Assembly: GCA_026398835.1 (NCBI GenBank)
Contig: JAPLSD010000161.1
Coordinates: forward strand, 1-15,429
From: Pseudomonas sp.
GTDB lineage: Bacteria > Pseudomonadota > Gammaproteobacteria > Pseudomonadales > Pseudomonadaceae
DNA length: 15,429 nucleotides
Reading direction: 5' to 3'
The stretch's first letter is position 1. The number at the start of each line of letters is the position of its first letter. A program made the translations under genes and the position numbers. The notes under the pieces were generated by a model. It did not search any database, was not told the DNA's origin, and saw nothing but the letters and a program-made list of their open reading frames with translations. This document shows positions 1 to 7,987 of the stretch, one piece after another.

Positions 1-877
1 CCGTTCAAGGCATAGCTGACCAGACCGTTGAGGGATTTGTTGTCGATATTGCCGCCACGGGCCGCGCCCTGGTCGTCACTGATGGCCAGACGCAAATCGG
101 TCGCGAAAGTGCCGGGGCCGAACGGTTGTGAAGCGACCACGCCGAGGAAGTGCTGGTTATACACGTCATCGAGTTGGGCGTAGTGGTAGCTGCCGGTGAT
201 CTTGTCGGTGAACTTGTAATCTACGCCACCGAAGTCGAAATGCTTGCCGGTTGCCCCCGAGACGAAGCGACTGTTCTTGTTATTGAGGGCGATGTCCTCG
301 TAGTTGGTGTCGTCGCGATCCTTGGCCTTGTCCAGACGCCCGCCGGTGAAGGTCAGGTTCTTGATTTCCCTGGAGGTCAGCAGGCCGCCTTCGAAGGTCT
401 GTGGCAGGATGTGAGGATCGGCAGTTCCGGGAACAGGCTGCCGATCTTGAGCTCGGTGGCGGAGATTTTCACCTTGCCGGTCAAACCCAGCTTGGAATAC
501 TCGTCTGCGGCACGCCCGTCATTGTGGGTCGGCAACAGGCCGGTGCCGGTGTTGTCGGGGCTGGAGTCGAGCTTGACCCCGAGCATGCCCAGCGCGTCGA
601 CGCCGAAACCTACAGTCCCCTCGGTGTAACCCGATTGCAGGTTGAGCATGAAGCCCTGAGCCCATTCATCACGCTTGGATTGTTTGGCGCTGGTGCCGTC
701 GCGAAAGTCGCGGTTGAAATACATGTTGCGGGTTTCAAACGTGGCACTACTGTCTTCGAAGAAGGCAGCCTGGCTTAACGGCGAAAAGCCGGCGAGGGCG
801 GCGGCACTGGCAAGGGCGGTCTGGCTGAGGTGGGAAAAACGCGCAGGCGGGCGAGCCTGAGGCTGCATGGACAGCAT
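1..877 (-). pseudogene. opdH: OprD-family outer-membrane porin, OpdH-like, frameshifted and cut by the window edge
   Basis: Substrate-specific OprD-type porin of the outer membrane. The ATG at 877 is preceded by GGAG at 8 bp. A signal peptide (MLSMQPQARP... ending SQA, about 37 residues) leads into AFFEDSSATFETRNMYFNRD, a typical OprD N-terminus, followed by QGFMLNLQSGYTEGTVGFGVDALG. The frame reads to residue 155 (ELPIL, base 413), then runs off-frame to a stop at 377-379. The family sequence resumes in another frame at base 410 (ILPQTFEGGLLTSREIKN) and stays open to base 1, through HFDFGGVDYKFTD and GGNIDNKSLNGLVSYALN. Only two bases separate the two blocks where relatives carry a few linker residues, so a small out-of-frame deletion is inferred. 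A 5-bp repeat AGGAT (406-410, 414-418) flanks the junction. The OpdH assignment rests on divergence from tctDE, as in P. aeruginosa. A sequencing error is the main alternative to a true pseudogene. Confidence 0.85.
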
Positions 878-995
878 GGTGAAGTACTCCGTTATTGTTC
901 TTATTGGCGAAAACGCTTCGAGGCGTTTTTCGGTCACTACTCTTCAGTAGCCACGGCAGTCGAAACCATCCGTAGCTGGACTCTAACGGGCCAAC

Positions 996-1025
996 CTTTC
1001 GCTAACCTTTCAGTAGACTTTCAGT
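996..1025 (+). promoter_or_regulatory. Three direct repeats with exact 11-bp period, candidate TctD operator
   Basis: CTTTCGCT starts at 996, CTTTCAGT at 1007 and CTTTCAGT at 1018, so the starts are exactly 11 bp apart. OmpR/PhoB-class regulators bind head-to-tail direct repeats with this spacing, and the adjacent gene tctD encodes such a regulator. Binding by TctD is inference; the repeats are seen directly. Confidence 0.55.
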
Positions 1026-1035
1026 GTTTTCAGGC

Positions 1036-1062
1036 TTCACAGCAGCGGATGCGGCTGTAAAC
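1036..1062 (+). promoter_or_regulatory. Possible sigma-70 promoter of tctDE
   Basis: TTCACA (1036-1041) and TAAACT (1057-1062) are separated by 15 bp, a short spacer. They lie directly downstream of the phased repeats, where an activator of the OmpR class would sit. The match is weak and rests partly on position. Confidence 0.3.
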
Positions 1063-1110
1063 TCCGCGCCAAAGAATGGCGTCGACCATCCCTGAATGAG
1101 GTAGAGATCC

Positions 1111-1782
1111 ATGCGTGTTCTTCTCGTCGAAGACCATCTGCAGCTGGCCGAAAGTGTCGCCCAGGCGCTGAAAAGCACCGGCTTGACCGTCGATGTGCTG
1201 CACGATGGCGTGGCCGCCGACCTGGCCCTGAGCAGCGAGGAATACGCGGTGGCGATTCTCGACGTCGGCTTGCCGCGCATGGACGGTTTCGAGGTGCTGG
1301 CGCGCTTGCGTGCTCGCGGGAAAAACCTGCCGGTGCTGATGTTGACCGCCCGCAGCGACGTCAAGGATCGAGTCCATGGGCTCAACCTTGGCGCTGACGA
1401 TTACCTGGCCAAACCCTTTGAACTCACCGAGCTTGAAGCGCGGGTCAAGGCGTTGCTGCGTCGCAGTGTGCTCGGTGGCGAGCGCCAGCAGCGTTGCGGT
1501 GTGCTGGTGTATGACCTGGACACACGGCGCTTCACCCTCGGCGATGATCTGTTGACCCTGACTTCCCGCGAACAGGCAGTGCTCGAAGCGCTGATCGCCC
1601 GGCCTGGTCGGGTGATGAGCAAGGAGCAGCTGGCTTCTCAGGTGTTTGGCCTGGACGAAGAGGCCAGCCCCGACGCTATCGAAATCTATGTCCACCGCTT
1701 GCGTAAGAAACTCGACGGCCAACCGGTGGCGATCGTGACGTTCAGGGGGCTCGGTTACCTGCTGGAAACCCGCGATGCATAA
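1111..1782 (+). CDS. tctD: Response regulator TctD, OmpR family
   Basis: This is a DNA-binding response regulator of 223 residues, the usual length for the OmpR/PhoB family. The receiver domain (about 1-115) has the acidic pocket E7-D8, phospho-acceptor D51 (AILDVGLPRMDG), T79 (LMLTA) and K101 (DDYLAKPF). The C-terminal winged helix (about 128-220) contains LTSREQAVLEALI and DAIEIYVHRLRKKL, ending in the wing FRGLGYLL. The start follows GAGGTAGAG. The stop overlaps the sensor-kinase start by 8 bp, so the two genes are translationally coupled. The neighbouring porin and the order porin-RR-HK-HDOD-ygfZ match PAO1 PA0755-PA0759, which supports TctD. The inferred role is activation of tricarboxylate uptake genes (porin and, beyond the left edge, probably tctCBA). 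Confidence 0.88.
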   Translation: MRVLLVEDHLQLAESVAQALKSTGLTVDVLHDGVAADLALSSEEYAVAILDVGLPRMDGFEVLARLRARGKNLPVLMLTARSDVKDRVHGLNLGADDYLAKPFELTELEARVKALLRRSVLGGERQQRCGVLVYDLDTRRFTLGDDLLTLTSREQAVLEALIARPGRVMSKEQLASQVFGLDEEASPDAIEIYVHRLRKKLDGQPVAIVTFRGLGYLLETRDA

Positions 1783-3160
1783 GCCCAGCAGTCTGCGCTG
1801 GCGGTTGCTGTGGAACCTCGCGCTGCTGCTGGTGGTATTGATGTTGGCCAGTGGTTTGAGTGCTTACTGGAATGGCCGCGAAGCTGCCGACACCGCTTAT
1901 GACCGGACTTTGCTGGCTTCGGCCCGGACCATCGCCGCCGGCTTGTCCCAGCGCGACGGCGGCCTCAGTGCTGATGTGCCCTACGTCGCCCTCGATACCT
2001 TCGCCTATGACAGTGCCGGGCGAATTTATTACCAGGTCAATGACATTCACCAGAAGCTGATTTCCGGCTACGAAAACCTGCCCGGGCCGCCACCGGGTAC
2101 GCCGCGCACTGACGATTACCCGGCGTTGGCGCGCTTCTACAACGCCACCTATCAAGGGCAAAACGTGCGGGTGGTGAGCCTGCTCAAGCCTGTCAGTGAG
2201 CCGAACATGAACGGCATGGCGGAAATTCGCGTGGCGGAAACTGACGAGGCACGGGTCCGCATGGCGCGCAGCCTGATGGCCGATACCTTGCTGCGTCTGG
2301 GCATGCTGGCCATGGGCGCGCTGATGTTGGTGTGGTTTGCCGTCAGTGCCGCGTTGCGACCGTTGGAGCGGTTGCGCACCGCAGTAGAGGAACGTCAATC
2401 GGACGATTTGCGTGCCTTGCCGCTGGTGGAAGTGCAGCGTGAGTTGTGGCCGCTGGTGCGGGCACTCAATCACTTTACCGAGCGCCTGCGTGGCCAGTTC
2501 GAGCGTCAGGCACAGTTCATTGCCGATGCCGCCCATGAATTGCGCACGCCGCTGGCGGCGCTAAAGGCGCGACTTGAATTGGGCCTGCGCGCCGCAGAAC
2601 CCGAAACCTGGCGCACTACCCTGGAAAGCGCCGCTCAGGGCACTGACCGCCTGACACACCTTGCCAATCAATTGCTGTCGCTGGCCCGTATCGAAAACGG
2701 CGCCCGGGCGATTGCCGAAGGTGGTGCACAGTTGCTTGATCTGAGCCAGTTGGCCCGAGAGCTGGGCATGGCCATGGCGCCGCTGGCTCACGCAAGGGGC
2801 GTTGCGTTGGCATTGGAGGCGGACGAGCCTGTCTGGCTACGTGGTGAGCCGACGCTGCTCAATGAACTTTTGAGCAACCTGGTGGATAACGCTTTGGCCC
2901 ATACACCGCCGGGTGGCAATGTGATTCTGCGGGTGACCGCGCCGGCTGTCTTGGAGGTCGAAGATGACGGGCCGGGAATTCCCCAGGAGGAACGTGATCG
3001 GGTGTTCGAGCGTTTTTATCGGAGTAACCAGCAGAGCGCGGGTTCAGGATTGGGGTTGGCGATTGTCGGCGAAATCTGCCGCGCCCATTTGGCGCAGATC
3101 AGCCTGCACGATGGCGCGCAGGCAGGGTTGAAGGTGCGGGTGAGCTTTATTGCGGGGTAG
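1775..3160 (+). CDS. tctE: Sensor histidine kinase TctE
   Basis: Inner-membrane sensor kinase of 461 residues, partner of the preceding regulator. A first membrane helix (about 13-31) and a second (about 173-191) bracket a periplasmic sensor of about 140 residues, resembling the N-terminal domain of TctE-type kinases. A short linker leads to the dimerisation/phospho-acceptor domain with H254 in FIADAAHELRTPL. The ATP-binding domain has an N box (N368, D371, N372 in LLSNLVDNALAH), G1 box (DDGPGI, about 397-402), F box (FERFYR) and G2 box (GSGLGLAI, about 423-430), so it looks catalytically intact. The start ATG lies inside the end of tctD. The family senses citrate-like tricarboxylates; the ligand here is inferred from context. 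The gene runs into a REP-like hairpin just after its stop. Confidence 0.87.
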   Translation: MHKPSSLRWRLLWNLALLLVVLMLASGLSAYWNGREAADTAYDRTLLASARTIAAGLSQRDGGLSADVPYVALDTFAYDSAGRIYYQVNDIHQKLISGYENLPGPPPGTPRTDDYPALARFYNATYQGQNVRVVSLLKPVSEPNMNGMAEIRVAETDEARVRMARSLMADTLLRLGMLAMGALMLVWFAVSAALRPLERLRTAVEERQSDDLRALPLVEVQRELWPLVRALNHFTERLRGQFERQAQFIADAAHELRTPLAALKARLELGLRAAEPETWRTTLESAAQGTDRLTHLANQLLSLARIENGARAIAEGGAQLLDLSQLARELGMAMAPLAHARGVALALEADEPVWLRGEPTLLNELLSNLVDNALAHTPPGGNVILRVTAPAVLEVEDDGPGIPQEERDRVFERFYRSNQQSAGSGLGLAIVGEICRAHLAQISLHDGAQAGLKVRVSFIAG

Positions 3161-3169
3161 AGCAAAACC

Positions 3170-3199
3170 TGTGGTGAGGGAGCAAATTCCCTCGCCACA
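3170..3199. repeat. REP-like hairpin between convergent genes
   Basis: Two 12-base arms, TGTGGTGAGGGA (3170-3181) and TCCCTCGCCACA (3188-3199), pair with one G-T mismatch around a 6-base loop. The arms match the common Pseudomonas REP form TGTGGCGAGGGA. It sits between the stops of tctE and the HDOD gene and may act as a transcription terminator or 3'-end stabiliser for both. Confidence 0.75.
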
Positions 3200-3222
3200 A
3201 TTTGCCCGCGTCGCAATCGTGA

Positions 3223-4044
3223 TTAATAAAACATCGAACGCGACTCTTCCAGATCGCTGCACATTGCCGTGTTTTCGGGATCAATACCCAGTTTTTTGAA
3301 GGCCGGCACGTTGAATGCGTCGACCCTGGCCAGCGGGTGCTCGGTGTCTTTGTGGCAATACAGTGTGGCAACCTGCACCAAGTCGACATAGTCGACCCGC
3401 TCTGACTGGCGCTTGAAGTCGAGGTATTGGCCCGGCAGCTTCACCAGCATTTCCGGAAACTCCCAGACACTGAGCAGCTTGTCGCCGAGCAATGGATGAA
3501 TGTGCTCGATCACATGGTTGAGGCTGACCGGGTCCGAAAGCAGTTCATAGTGATCTTCGGCATAGGTCAGAATCGGTAATACACCGATCTGATGCACCAA
3601 TCCGCCGAGCGCCGCCTGGTCAGGCTTTAGCTGAGTATGGCTGCGGCACAGGGCATAACTGATTGCGGCCACTTCCAGACTCCTGCGCCAGACGTCGCGC
3701 ATCTTTTGCGCCACCACCTCGGAGCGGGCGTGGAAAATCTGCTCCATGACCAGACCGATGGCCAGGTTGCTGCTGTAGTTGACGCCCAGTCGGGTGATCG
3801 CCGTATGCAGGTCGGTCACTTCCTGGGTCGCCCGCAGCAAAGGGCTGTTGACCACTTTGATCAGGCGAGCCGATAGCGCCGTATCGCGGCCAATCACTTT
3901 ACTCAGCGTACTGACGCTGATTTCCGGGTCTTCAGCAGCCTTGCGAATCCTGAGGGCTACTTCCGGTAACGTTGGCAGAACCAGGTCATCGTTATCGATG
4001 GCCTCAACCAAATCCTGTTGGACCTTTTCCGCCAGCTTGCTCAT
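3223..4044 (-). CDS. Stand-alone HDOD-domain protein
   Basis: A soluble protein of 273 residues made almost entirely of one HDOD domain (an HD-related output domain). The N-terminus LPTLPEVALRIRKAAEDPEI and the block IGRDTALSARLIKVVNSPLL are typical of the family, as is the central GGLVHQIGVLPIL. The HD pair of true HD phosphohydrolases is H151-Q152 here, so metal-dependent phosphodiesterase activity is unlikely. There is no receiver, GGDEF or EAL domain, so it is a single-domain member. HDOD proteins are linked to signalling and stress regulation, but the precise role is unknown. It corresponds by position to PA0758. It lies 36 bp after ygfZ on the same strand and is probably co-transcribed. 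The start has only a weak AGAG ribosome-binding site. Confidence 0.85.
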   Translation of the reverse strand: MSKLAEKVQQDLVEAIDNDDLVLPTLPEVALRIRKAAEDPEISVSTLSKVIGRDTALSARLIKVVNSPLLRATQEVTDLHTAITRLGVNYSSNLAIGLVMEQIFHARSEVVAQKMRDVWRRSLEVAAISYALCRSHTQLKPDQAALGGLVHQIGVLPILTYAEDHYELLSDPVSLNHVIEHIHPLLGDKLLSVWEFPEMLVKLPGQYLDFKRQSERVDYVDLVQVATLYCHKDTEHPLARVDAFNVPAFKKLGIDPENTAMCSDLEESRSMFY

Positions 4045-4080
4045 TTCTGTTCTCTAGGGTGTTGCAAAAAAGTGCTGCAA

Positions 4081-5022
4081 TTAACGCTGGATTTCGCGAT
4101 CACGATCCAGTTGGTAAGGCAGGTCGAGCAGTTGCAGGGCAGGGCCTTCGAGCGCGCCAAGGTGGATGATGCCACCCTCTGCTGCTTCGGCTTGCAGCAC
4201 GGCCAGCAGTTCAATGTGCTGTTCGGCGCGGGCAGCGATGACCACTTCGCCGATGGAACTGCCGTGGGTCGGGGAAAACAACTGCGCGCCGGGCTCAGGC
4301 AGTTCACTGGCGTCCAGTTGCAGTCGATACAGCCGGCGCTTGAGTTTGCCCAGGTATTGCATGCGCGCGACGATTTCCTGGCCGGTGTAGCAGCCTTTTT
4401 TGAAACTCACGGCGCCAACGGCTTGCAGGTTGAGCATCTGCGGGATGAACAGCTCACGAGTGCTCGGCATGACCTGACCGATGCCAGCGCGAACTTGCCC
4501 CAGCAACCACTGATTCAGATCGCCCTCGACCAGTTGCGCGGACAATTGGCCACGCAGGGTTTGGGCCTGATCCGCCGCGGCCCAGAGTTCGGCTCTGCCG
4601 GGGGACACGCGAATGGCGATCAATCCGTTAGCACGCGCCACGGCATCGGTTTCTGGTGGCAGCTCAAGGCCCAGGGTGGAAAGAGCGGCATCAGCCTGAC
4701 CGAGACCGAAGCGAACCCAGGCGGCGCTTTCGTCAGTCAATTTGGATTTGGAGAATACGGCGTACTTTTTCAGGTCCGCCAGTTGCGGCTCAAGCAATTC
4801 AGTCGCCATCGCCAGCAGGCAGCCATCGCCTTCAAGCAGGATGCGGAAGCTCGATTGCATGCGGCCTTTCTGCGTGCAGCGTGCACCGAGACTGGCCTGG
4901 GTATCACTCAGGTAATCGAGATTGCAGGTCAGTTGTCCCTGAAGGAATTTGCTGGCGTCCGGGCCGCGAACGGCGAGAACGCCTTCATGAGACAACGTGC
5001 AAAAAAAAGCAGAATCAGCCAT
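4081..5022 (-). CDS. ygfZ: tRNA-modifying / Fe-S cluster protein YgfZ, folate-binding
   Basis: A 313-residue member of the YgfZ/GcvT-like folate-binding family. In E. coli it supports assembly or repair of certain [4Fe-4S] enzymes (such as MiaB) and depends on tetrahydrofolate. The diagnostic motif KGCYTGQEIVARMQYLGKLK is present, with the redox-active cysteine at about C211, and the N-terminal block LAVRGPDASKFLQGQLTCNL is typical. It faces away from sdhE with a 148-bp gap and precedes the HDOD gene on its own strand. Pairing with sdhE (a flavinylation factor) and nadB puts several cofactor-handling genes together. The initiating ATG is at 5022, and no better upstream start is visible. Confidence 0.9.
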   Translation of the reverse strand: MADSAFFCTLSHEGVLAVRGPDASKFLQGQLTCNLDYLSDTQASLGARCTQKGRMQSSFRILLEGDGCLLAMATELLEPQLADLKKYAVFSKSKLTDESAAWVRFGLGQADAALSTLGLELPPETDAVARANGLIAIRVSPGRAELWAAADQAQTLRGQLSAQLVEGDLNQWLLGQVRAGIGQVMPSTRELFIPQMLNLQAVGAVSFKKGCYTGQEIVARMQYLGKLKRRLYRLQLDASELPEPGAQLFSPTHGSSIGEVVIAARAEQHIELLAVLQAEAAEGGIIHLGALEGPALQLLDLPYQLDRDREIQR

Positions 5023-5170
5023 GGGTCATCGCAGGATAAAAGGTCTGGGGGACATCATAAGGGGACGCCCTTGAAATGGGTAGTTCACAAAGTATGGATT
5101 GTCCCGACCAAAGCCGACTGTTCGTCGTGGTCTCGGGCTGTATACTTGCGCTCTATTTGAGGAGCGCTCC
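5023..5170. promoter_or_regulatory. Divergent ygfZ / sdhE promoter region
   Basis: This 148-bp gap must hold promoters for both genes. A good -10 hexamer TATACT is at 5141-5146 for sdhE, but the -35 is poor (CTGTTC at 17 bp). No operator-like repeat was recognised. Confidence 0.4.
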
Positions 5171-5425
5171 ATGGTCGAAGATGTTGAACTGAATCGCCTC
5201 TACTGGCACAGCCGCCGCGGCATGCTTGAGCTGGATGTATTGCTGGTGCCATTCGTGAAAGAGGTCTACCCGCATCTGAATGCTATAGACCGCGAATGCT
5301 ATACCAGGCTGCTCGAGTGTGAAGATCAGGACATGTTCGGCTGGTTCATGGAACGCGCCGAATCGGAAGACCCTGAGTTGCAGCGCATGGTTCGAATGAT
5401 TCTGGATCGTGTCCAGCCCAAGTAA
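5171..5425 (+). CDS. sdhE: FAD assembly factor SdhE
   Basis: A small acidic cytosolic protein of 84 residues (88 in E. coli) that promotes covalent attachment of FAD to SdhA of succinate dehydrogenase and related flavoproteins. The conserved RGxxE motif is R16-G17-M18-L19-E20 in [10 protein letters not shown], followed by the family features FVKEVYPHL and [16 protein letters not shown]. The ATG at 5171 is chosen over an upstream in-frame GTG at 5099 because GAGGAG lies 6 bp before it and homology begins there. The next gene, ygfX, starts inside its 3' end, forming a tight sdhE-ygfX pair as in E. coli. Confidence 0.93.
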   Translation: MVEDVELNRLYWHSRRGMLELDVLLVPFVKEVYPHLNAIDRECYTRLLECEDQDMFGWFMERAESEDPELQRMVRMILDRVQPK

Positions 5426-5861
5426 TTATTTCGAATGCCGCTGGCATGCCTCACGGCAGTTGCTGGCGGTTTATCTTTTGGCTCAGCTGTTCGCGCTGGG
5501 TTCGCTATCTCTTCTCTCTATACCGATCTGGGCGAGTCTGCTCGGTGCCGCCTTGTGCCTGGTCCATGGGCTATGGGCGTTGCCGCGACAAATTTTGTTG
5601 ACTCATCCCGTGGCGTTTAGCGGCTTGCGCCGTGATGCCGATGGCTGGCAACTGTGGAGTGCTGCTCGTGGCTGGCAGGCTGTGCAGCTTCGGCCTGATA
5701 GCCTGGCATTGCCACTGATCGTCGTGCTGCGCTTTCGTCTGCGCGGTGAACGGCGTGTGCGGGCGATTTGCGTACCGCGCGACTCGCAGACGGCGGATGT
5801 GCACCGACGCCTGCGGGTTCGACTCAAGTTCAGTCGGCGTAGGTGGGCGGCACCAGAATAG
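5409..5861 (+). CDS. ygfX: YgfX/CptA-like inner-membrane protein
   Basis: A protein of 150 residues with a GTG start, overlapping the end of sdhE by 17 bp. The family is about 135-150 residues. After FECRWHASR there are two membrane helices (about 17-37 and 41-59), then a basic cytosolic tail rich in arginine and tryptophan ([33 protein letters not shown]). E. coli YgfX (CptA) is the membrane partner of SdhE and was once proposed as a toxin acting on FtsZ/MreB; that toxin role is debated. The assignment rests on adjacency to sdhE, topology and the N-terminal pattern. The ribosome-binding site is weak, suggesting coupling to sdhE. Its last 32 bp overlap the 3' end of nadB on the other strand. 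Confidence 0.78.
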   Translation: MSSPSNYFECRWHASRQLLAVYLLAQLFALGSLSLLSIPIWASLLGAALCLVHGLWALPRQILLTHPVAFSGLRRDADGWQLWSAARGWQAVQLRPDSLALPLIVVLRFRLRGERRVRAICVPRDSQTADVHRRLRVRLKFSRRRWAAPE

Positions 5862-7446
5862 TGTCGAGGGCAACCGGCAGCATGTTCGGGTAATCGAGGG
5901 TGTAATGCAGGCCTCGACTTTCCTTGCGCTCCATCGCTGAGCGGATCATCAGTTCGGCAACCTGAGCCAGGTTGCGCAATTCGATCAAATCGCGGCTGAC
6001 TTTATAGTTGCTGTAGAACTCATCGATCTCATCCAGCAGCAGGCGCACACGATGCTCAGCTCGTTGCAGGCGCTTGTTGGTACGCACGATACCGACGTAG
6101 TCCCACATGAAGCGCCGCAATTCATCCCAGTTGTGCGCAATGATCACGTCTTCGTCGGAGTCGGTGACCTGGCTGGCATCCCAGGCGGGCAGGGCGAGAG
6201 GCGCCGGGATCTGCGGCAACTGCTCAAGAATGTCCGCGGCCGCCGATCGGGCATAGACGAAACACTCCAGCAGCGAATTGCTGGCCATGCGGTTGGCCCC
6301 GTGCAGGCCGGTGAAGCTGGTTTCGCCAATGGCGTATAGCCCCGGCACATCGGTGCGCCCCTGCTGATCGACCATCACCCCGCCGCAGGTATAGTGCGCG
6401 GCCGGAACAACCGGGATCGGCTGTTTGGTAATGTCGATGGAGAATTCCAGGCAGCGCTCATACACGGTCGGGAAGTGGGTCTTGATGAACGCTTCCGGCT
6501 TGTGGCTGATGTCCAGATACACGCAGTCGACGCCCAGGCGTTTCATCTCATGGTCGATGGCGCGGGCGACGATGTCACGCGGCGCCAGTTCGGCTCGAGG
6601 ATCGAAGCGCTGCATGAAGCGTTCGCCGTTTGGTAGCTTCAGGTGCGCACCTTCGCCGCGCAGGGCTTCGGTGATCAGGAAACTCTTGGCTTGTGGGTGA
6701 TAGAGGCAGGTGGGATGGAACTGGTTGAATTCCAGATTCGCCACCCGGCAACCCGAGCGCCAGGCCATTGCGATGCCATCACCGCAGGCGCCGTCGGGGT
6801 TGCTGGTATAGAGGTAGACTTTCGCTGCGCCACCGGAGGCCAGGATGGTGAAGCGCGCGCCATAGGTGTCGACTTCGCCGGTGCCTCGGTTCAGCACGTA
6901 GGCGCCCAGGCAACGGTCACCGTCAAGGCCCAGGCGTTTTTCGGTGATCAGATCAACGGCGACCCGTTGTTCCAGCAGTTCGATATTTGGCCGTTGTTTT
7001 GCCTGGTCCAGCAAGGTTTTGAAAATGGCCGCACCCGTGGCATCGGCGGCGTGGATGATCCGTCGATGACTGTGGCCGCCTTCGCGGGTCAGGTGGAATT
7101 CAAAACCGCCGTCTTCGGTGCCGGATTGTTCATCGCGGGTGAAGGGGACGCCTTGATCGATCAGCCACTGAATCGCCTCGCGACTATGCTCGACGGTAAA
7201 GCGCACTGCATCTTCATGGCACAGGCCGCCGCCGGCATTGAGCGTGTCATCGACATGGGACTCAACGGTGTCGGTGTCATCCAGCACGGCTGCCACACCA
7301 CCCTGGGCCCAGAACGTCGAGCCGTTGGCGAGGTCGCCTTTGCTCAATACCGCAATGCGCAGATGACCGGGTAAGGTCAGCGCAAGACTCAAGCCGGCAG
7401 CACCGCTGCCAATCACCAGAACATCGTGTTGAAACTGTTGGCTCAT
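5830..7446 (-). CDS. nadB: L-aspartate oxidase
   Basis: FAD enzyme that oxidises L-aspartate to iminoaspartate, the first step of de novo NAD synthesis. It is 538 residues from the ATG at 7446, the same length as in P. aeruginosa; an upstream in-frame start at 7557 is not needed and lacks homology. The dinucleotide-binding motif [13 protein letters not shown] is at about 11-23, followed by [12 protein letters not shown]. Further conserved blocks are [55 protein letters not shown] and [41 protein letters not shown] is the succinate dehydrogenase/fumarate reductase family signature near the C-terminal domain. It is transcribed away from algU. Its 3' end overlaps ygfX by 32 bp. Confidence 0.97.
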   Translation of the reverse strand: MSQQFQHDVLVIGSGAAGLSLALTLPGHLRIAVLSKGDLANGSTFWAQGGVAAVLDDTDTVESHVDDTLNAGGGLCHEDAVRFTVEHSREAIQWLIDQGVPFTRDEQSGTEDGGFEFHLTREGGHSHRRIIHAADATGAAIFKTLLDQAKQRPNIELLEQRVAVDLITEKRLGLDGDRCLGAYVLNRGTGEVDTYGARFTILASGGAAKVYLYTSNPDGACGDGIAMAWRSGCRVANLEFNQFHPTCLYHPQAKSFLITEALRGEGAHLKLPNGERFMQRFDPRAELAPRDIVARAIDHEMKRLGVDCVYLDISHKPEAFIKTHFPTVYERCLEFSIDITKQPIPVVPAAHYTCGGVMVDQQGRTDVPGLYAIGETSFTGLHGANRMASNSLLECFVYARSAAADILEQLPQIPAPLALPAWDASQVTDSDEDVIIAHNWDELRRFMWDYVGIVRTNKRLQRAEHRVRLLLDEIDEFYSNYKVSRDLIELRNLAQVAELMIRSAMERKESRGLHYTLDYPNMLPVALDTILVPPTYAD

Positions 7447-7733
7447 TTCAGGATTCCGCTCAAAGCGACCCGGGTCGGGGTTGGCGCAAGACACCTGGAT
7501 CGGCGAGTCAAGACAGCCACACAGCCCACTAGTATATAGAGGGGTGGATCGGCACAATAGCCGGGCGATCGTGGCATTGTGAAACTACTGTGACTGAAAG
7601 GCTGTTCTCAGGTAGGTAGGGGGGCGGATGATTTTTCAGGTAAATCGACGATTAGACGACGGTATCGAGGATAAACCGGTATTTTTCGCTTCACGGTTGC
7701 ACAATGTTCATTTCGCACAGCTATAAATATTGG

Positions 7734-7761
7734 GAACTTTTGCTGAGCAGACAGGCTCAAT
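7734..7761 (+). promoter_or_regulatory. Distal AlgU (sigma-22)-type promoter of algU
   Basis: GAACTT (7734-7739), a 17-bp spacer, then TCAAT (7757-7761). This fits the AlgU/sigma-E consensus GAACTT-N16/17-TCnnA, and AlgU operons are known to be autoregulated from such promoters. Transcription would start near 7768, giving a leader of about 245 bases. Confidence 0.65.
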
Positions 7762-7928
7762 AGCAGGTTGCCCGACGGAAGGGGACAGCGTCGGAATCAT
7801 ACGGGACCTGTGTACCGGTCTTTGTAGGTGAATTCGACGACAAGATTATTCGCGCAGCCGGCCTTGCCCGCGCTGCGTTTTTCGTGTGTGCCAAATCAGA
7901 GTGCGCAGGAAACTTGCTTGGAGGGGGA

Positions 7929-7955
7929 GAACTTTTGCGAAAAGCCCGAGTCTAT
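7929..7955 (+). promoter_or_regulatory. Proximal AlgU (sigma-22)-type promoter of algU
   Basis: GAACTT (7929-7934), a 16-bp spacer, then TCTAT (7951-7955). It is a second match to the AlgU consensus, 195 bp downstream of the first. Transcription would start near 7962, about 53 bases before the algU ATG. P. aeruginosa algU also has two AlgU-dependent promoters (P1 and P3), which this arrangement mirrors. Confidence 0.65.
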
Positions 7956-7987
7956 GTTTGCAAGCTTGATCGTTTGGGAATGCAAGC

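Larger units (their letters stand above)
878..1110. promoter_or_regulatory. Divergent control region between the porin gene and tctDE
   Basis: This 233-bp gap carries the promoters of both the porin (leftward) and tctDE (rightward). It holds an AAAACGC/GCGTTTT hairpin with a 6-base loop (910-929), which would lie in the porin 5' leader. It also holds the 11-bp phased repeats listed separately and a possible tctD promoter. No gene is seen in it. Confidence 0.6.

Noticed and set aside
1742..2536. 264-codon open frame on the minus strand
   Set aside because: It is a shadow of tctE. The sense strand encodes a complete histidine kinase.
4018..5160. 380-codon open frame on the plus strand
   Set aside because: It is antisense to ygfZ, whose motifs (KGCYTGQE) are clear. 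The translated product shows no recognisable family, and long antisense frames are common at this GC content.
6643..7374. 243-codon open frame on the plus strand
   Set aside because: It is antisense to nadB, whose flavoprotein motifs are unmistakable.
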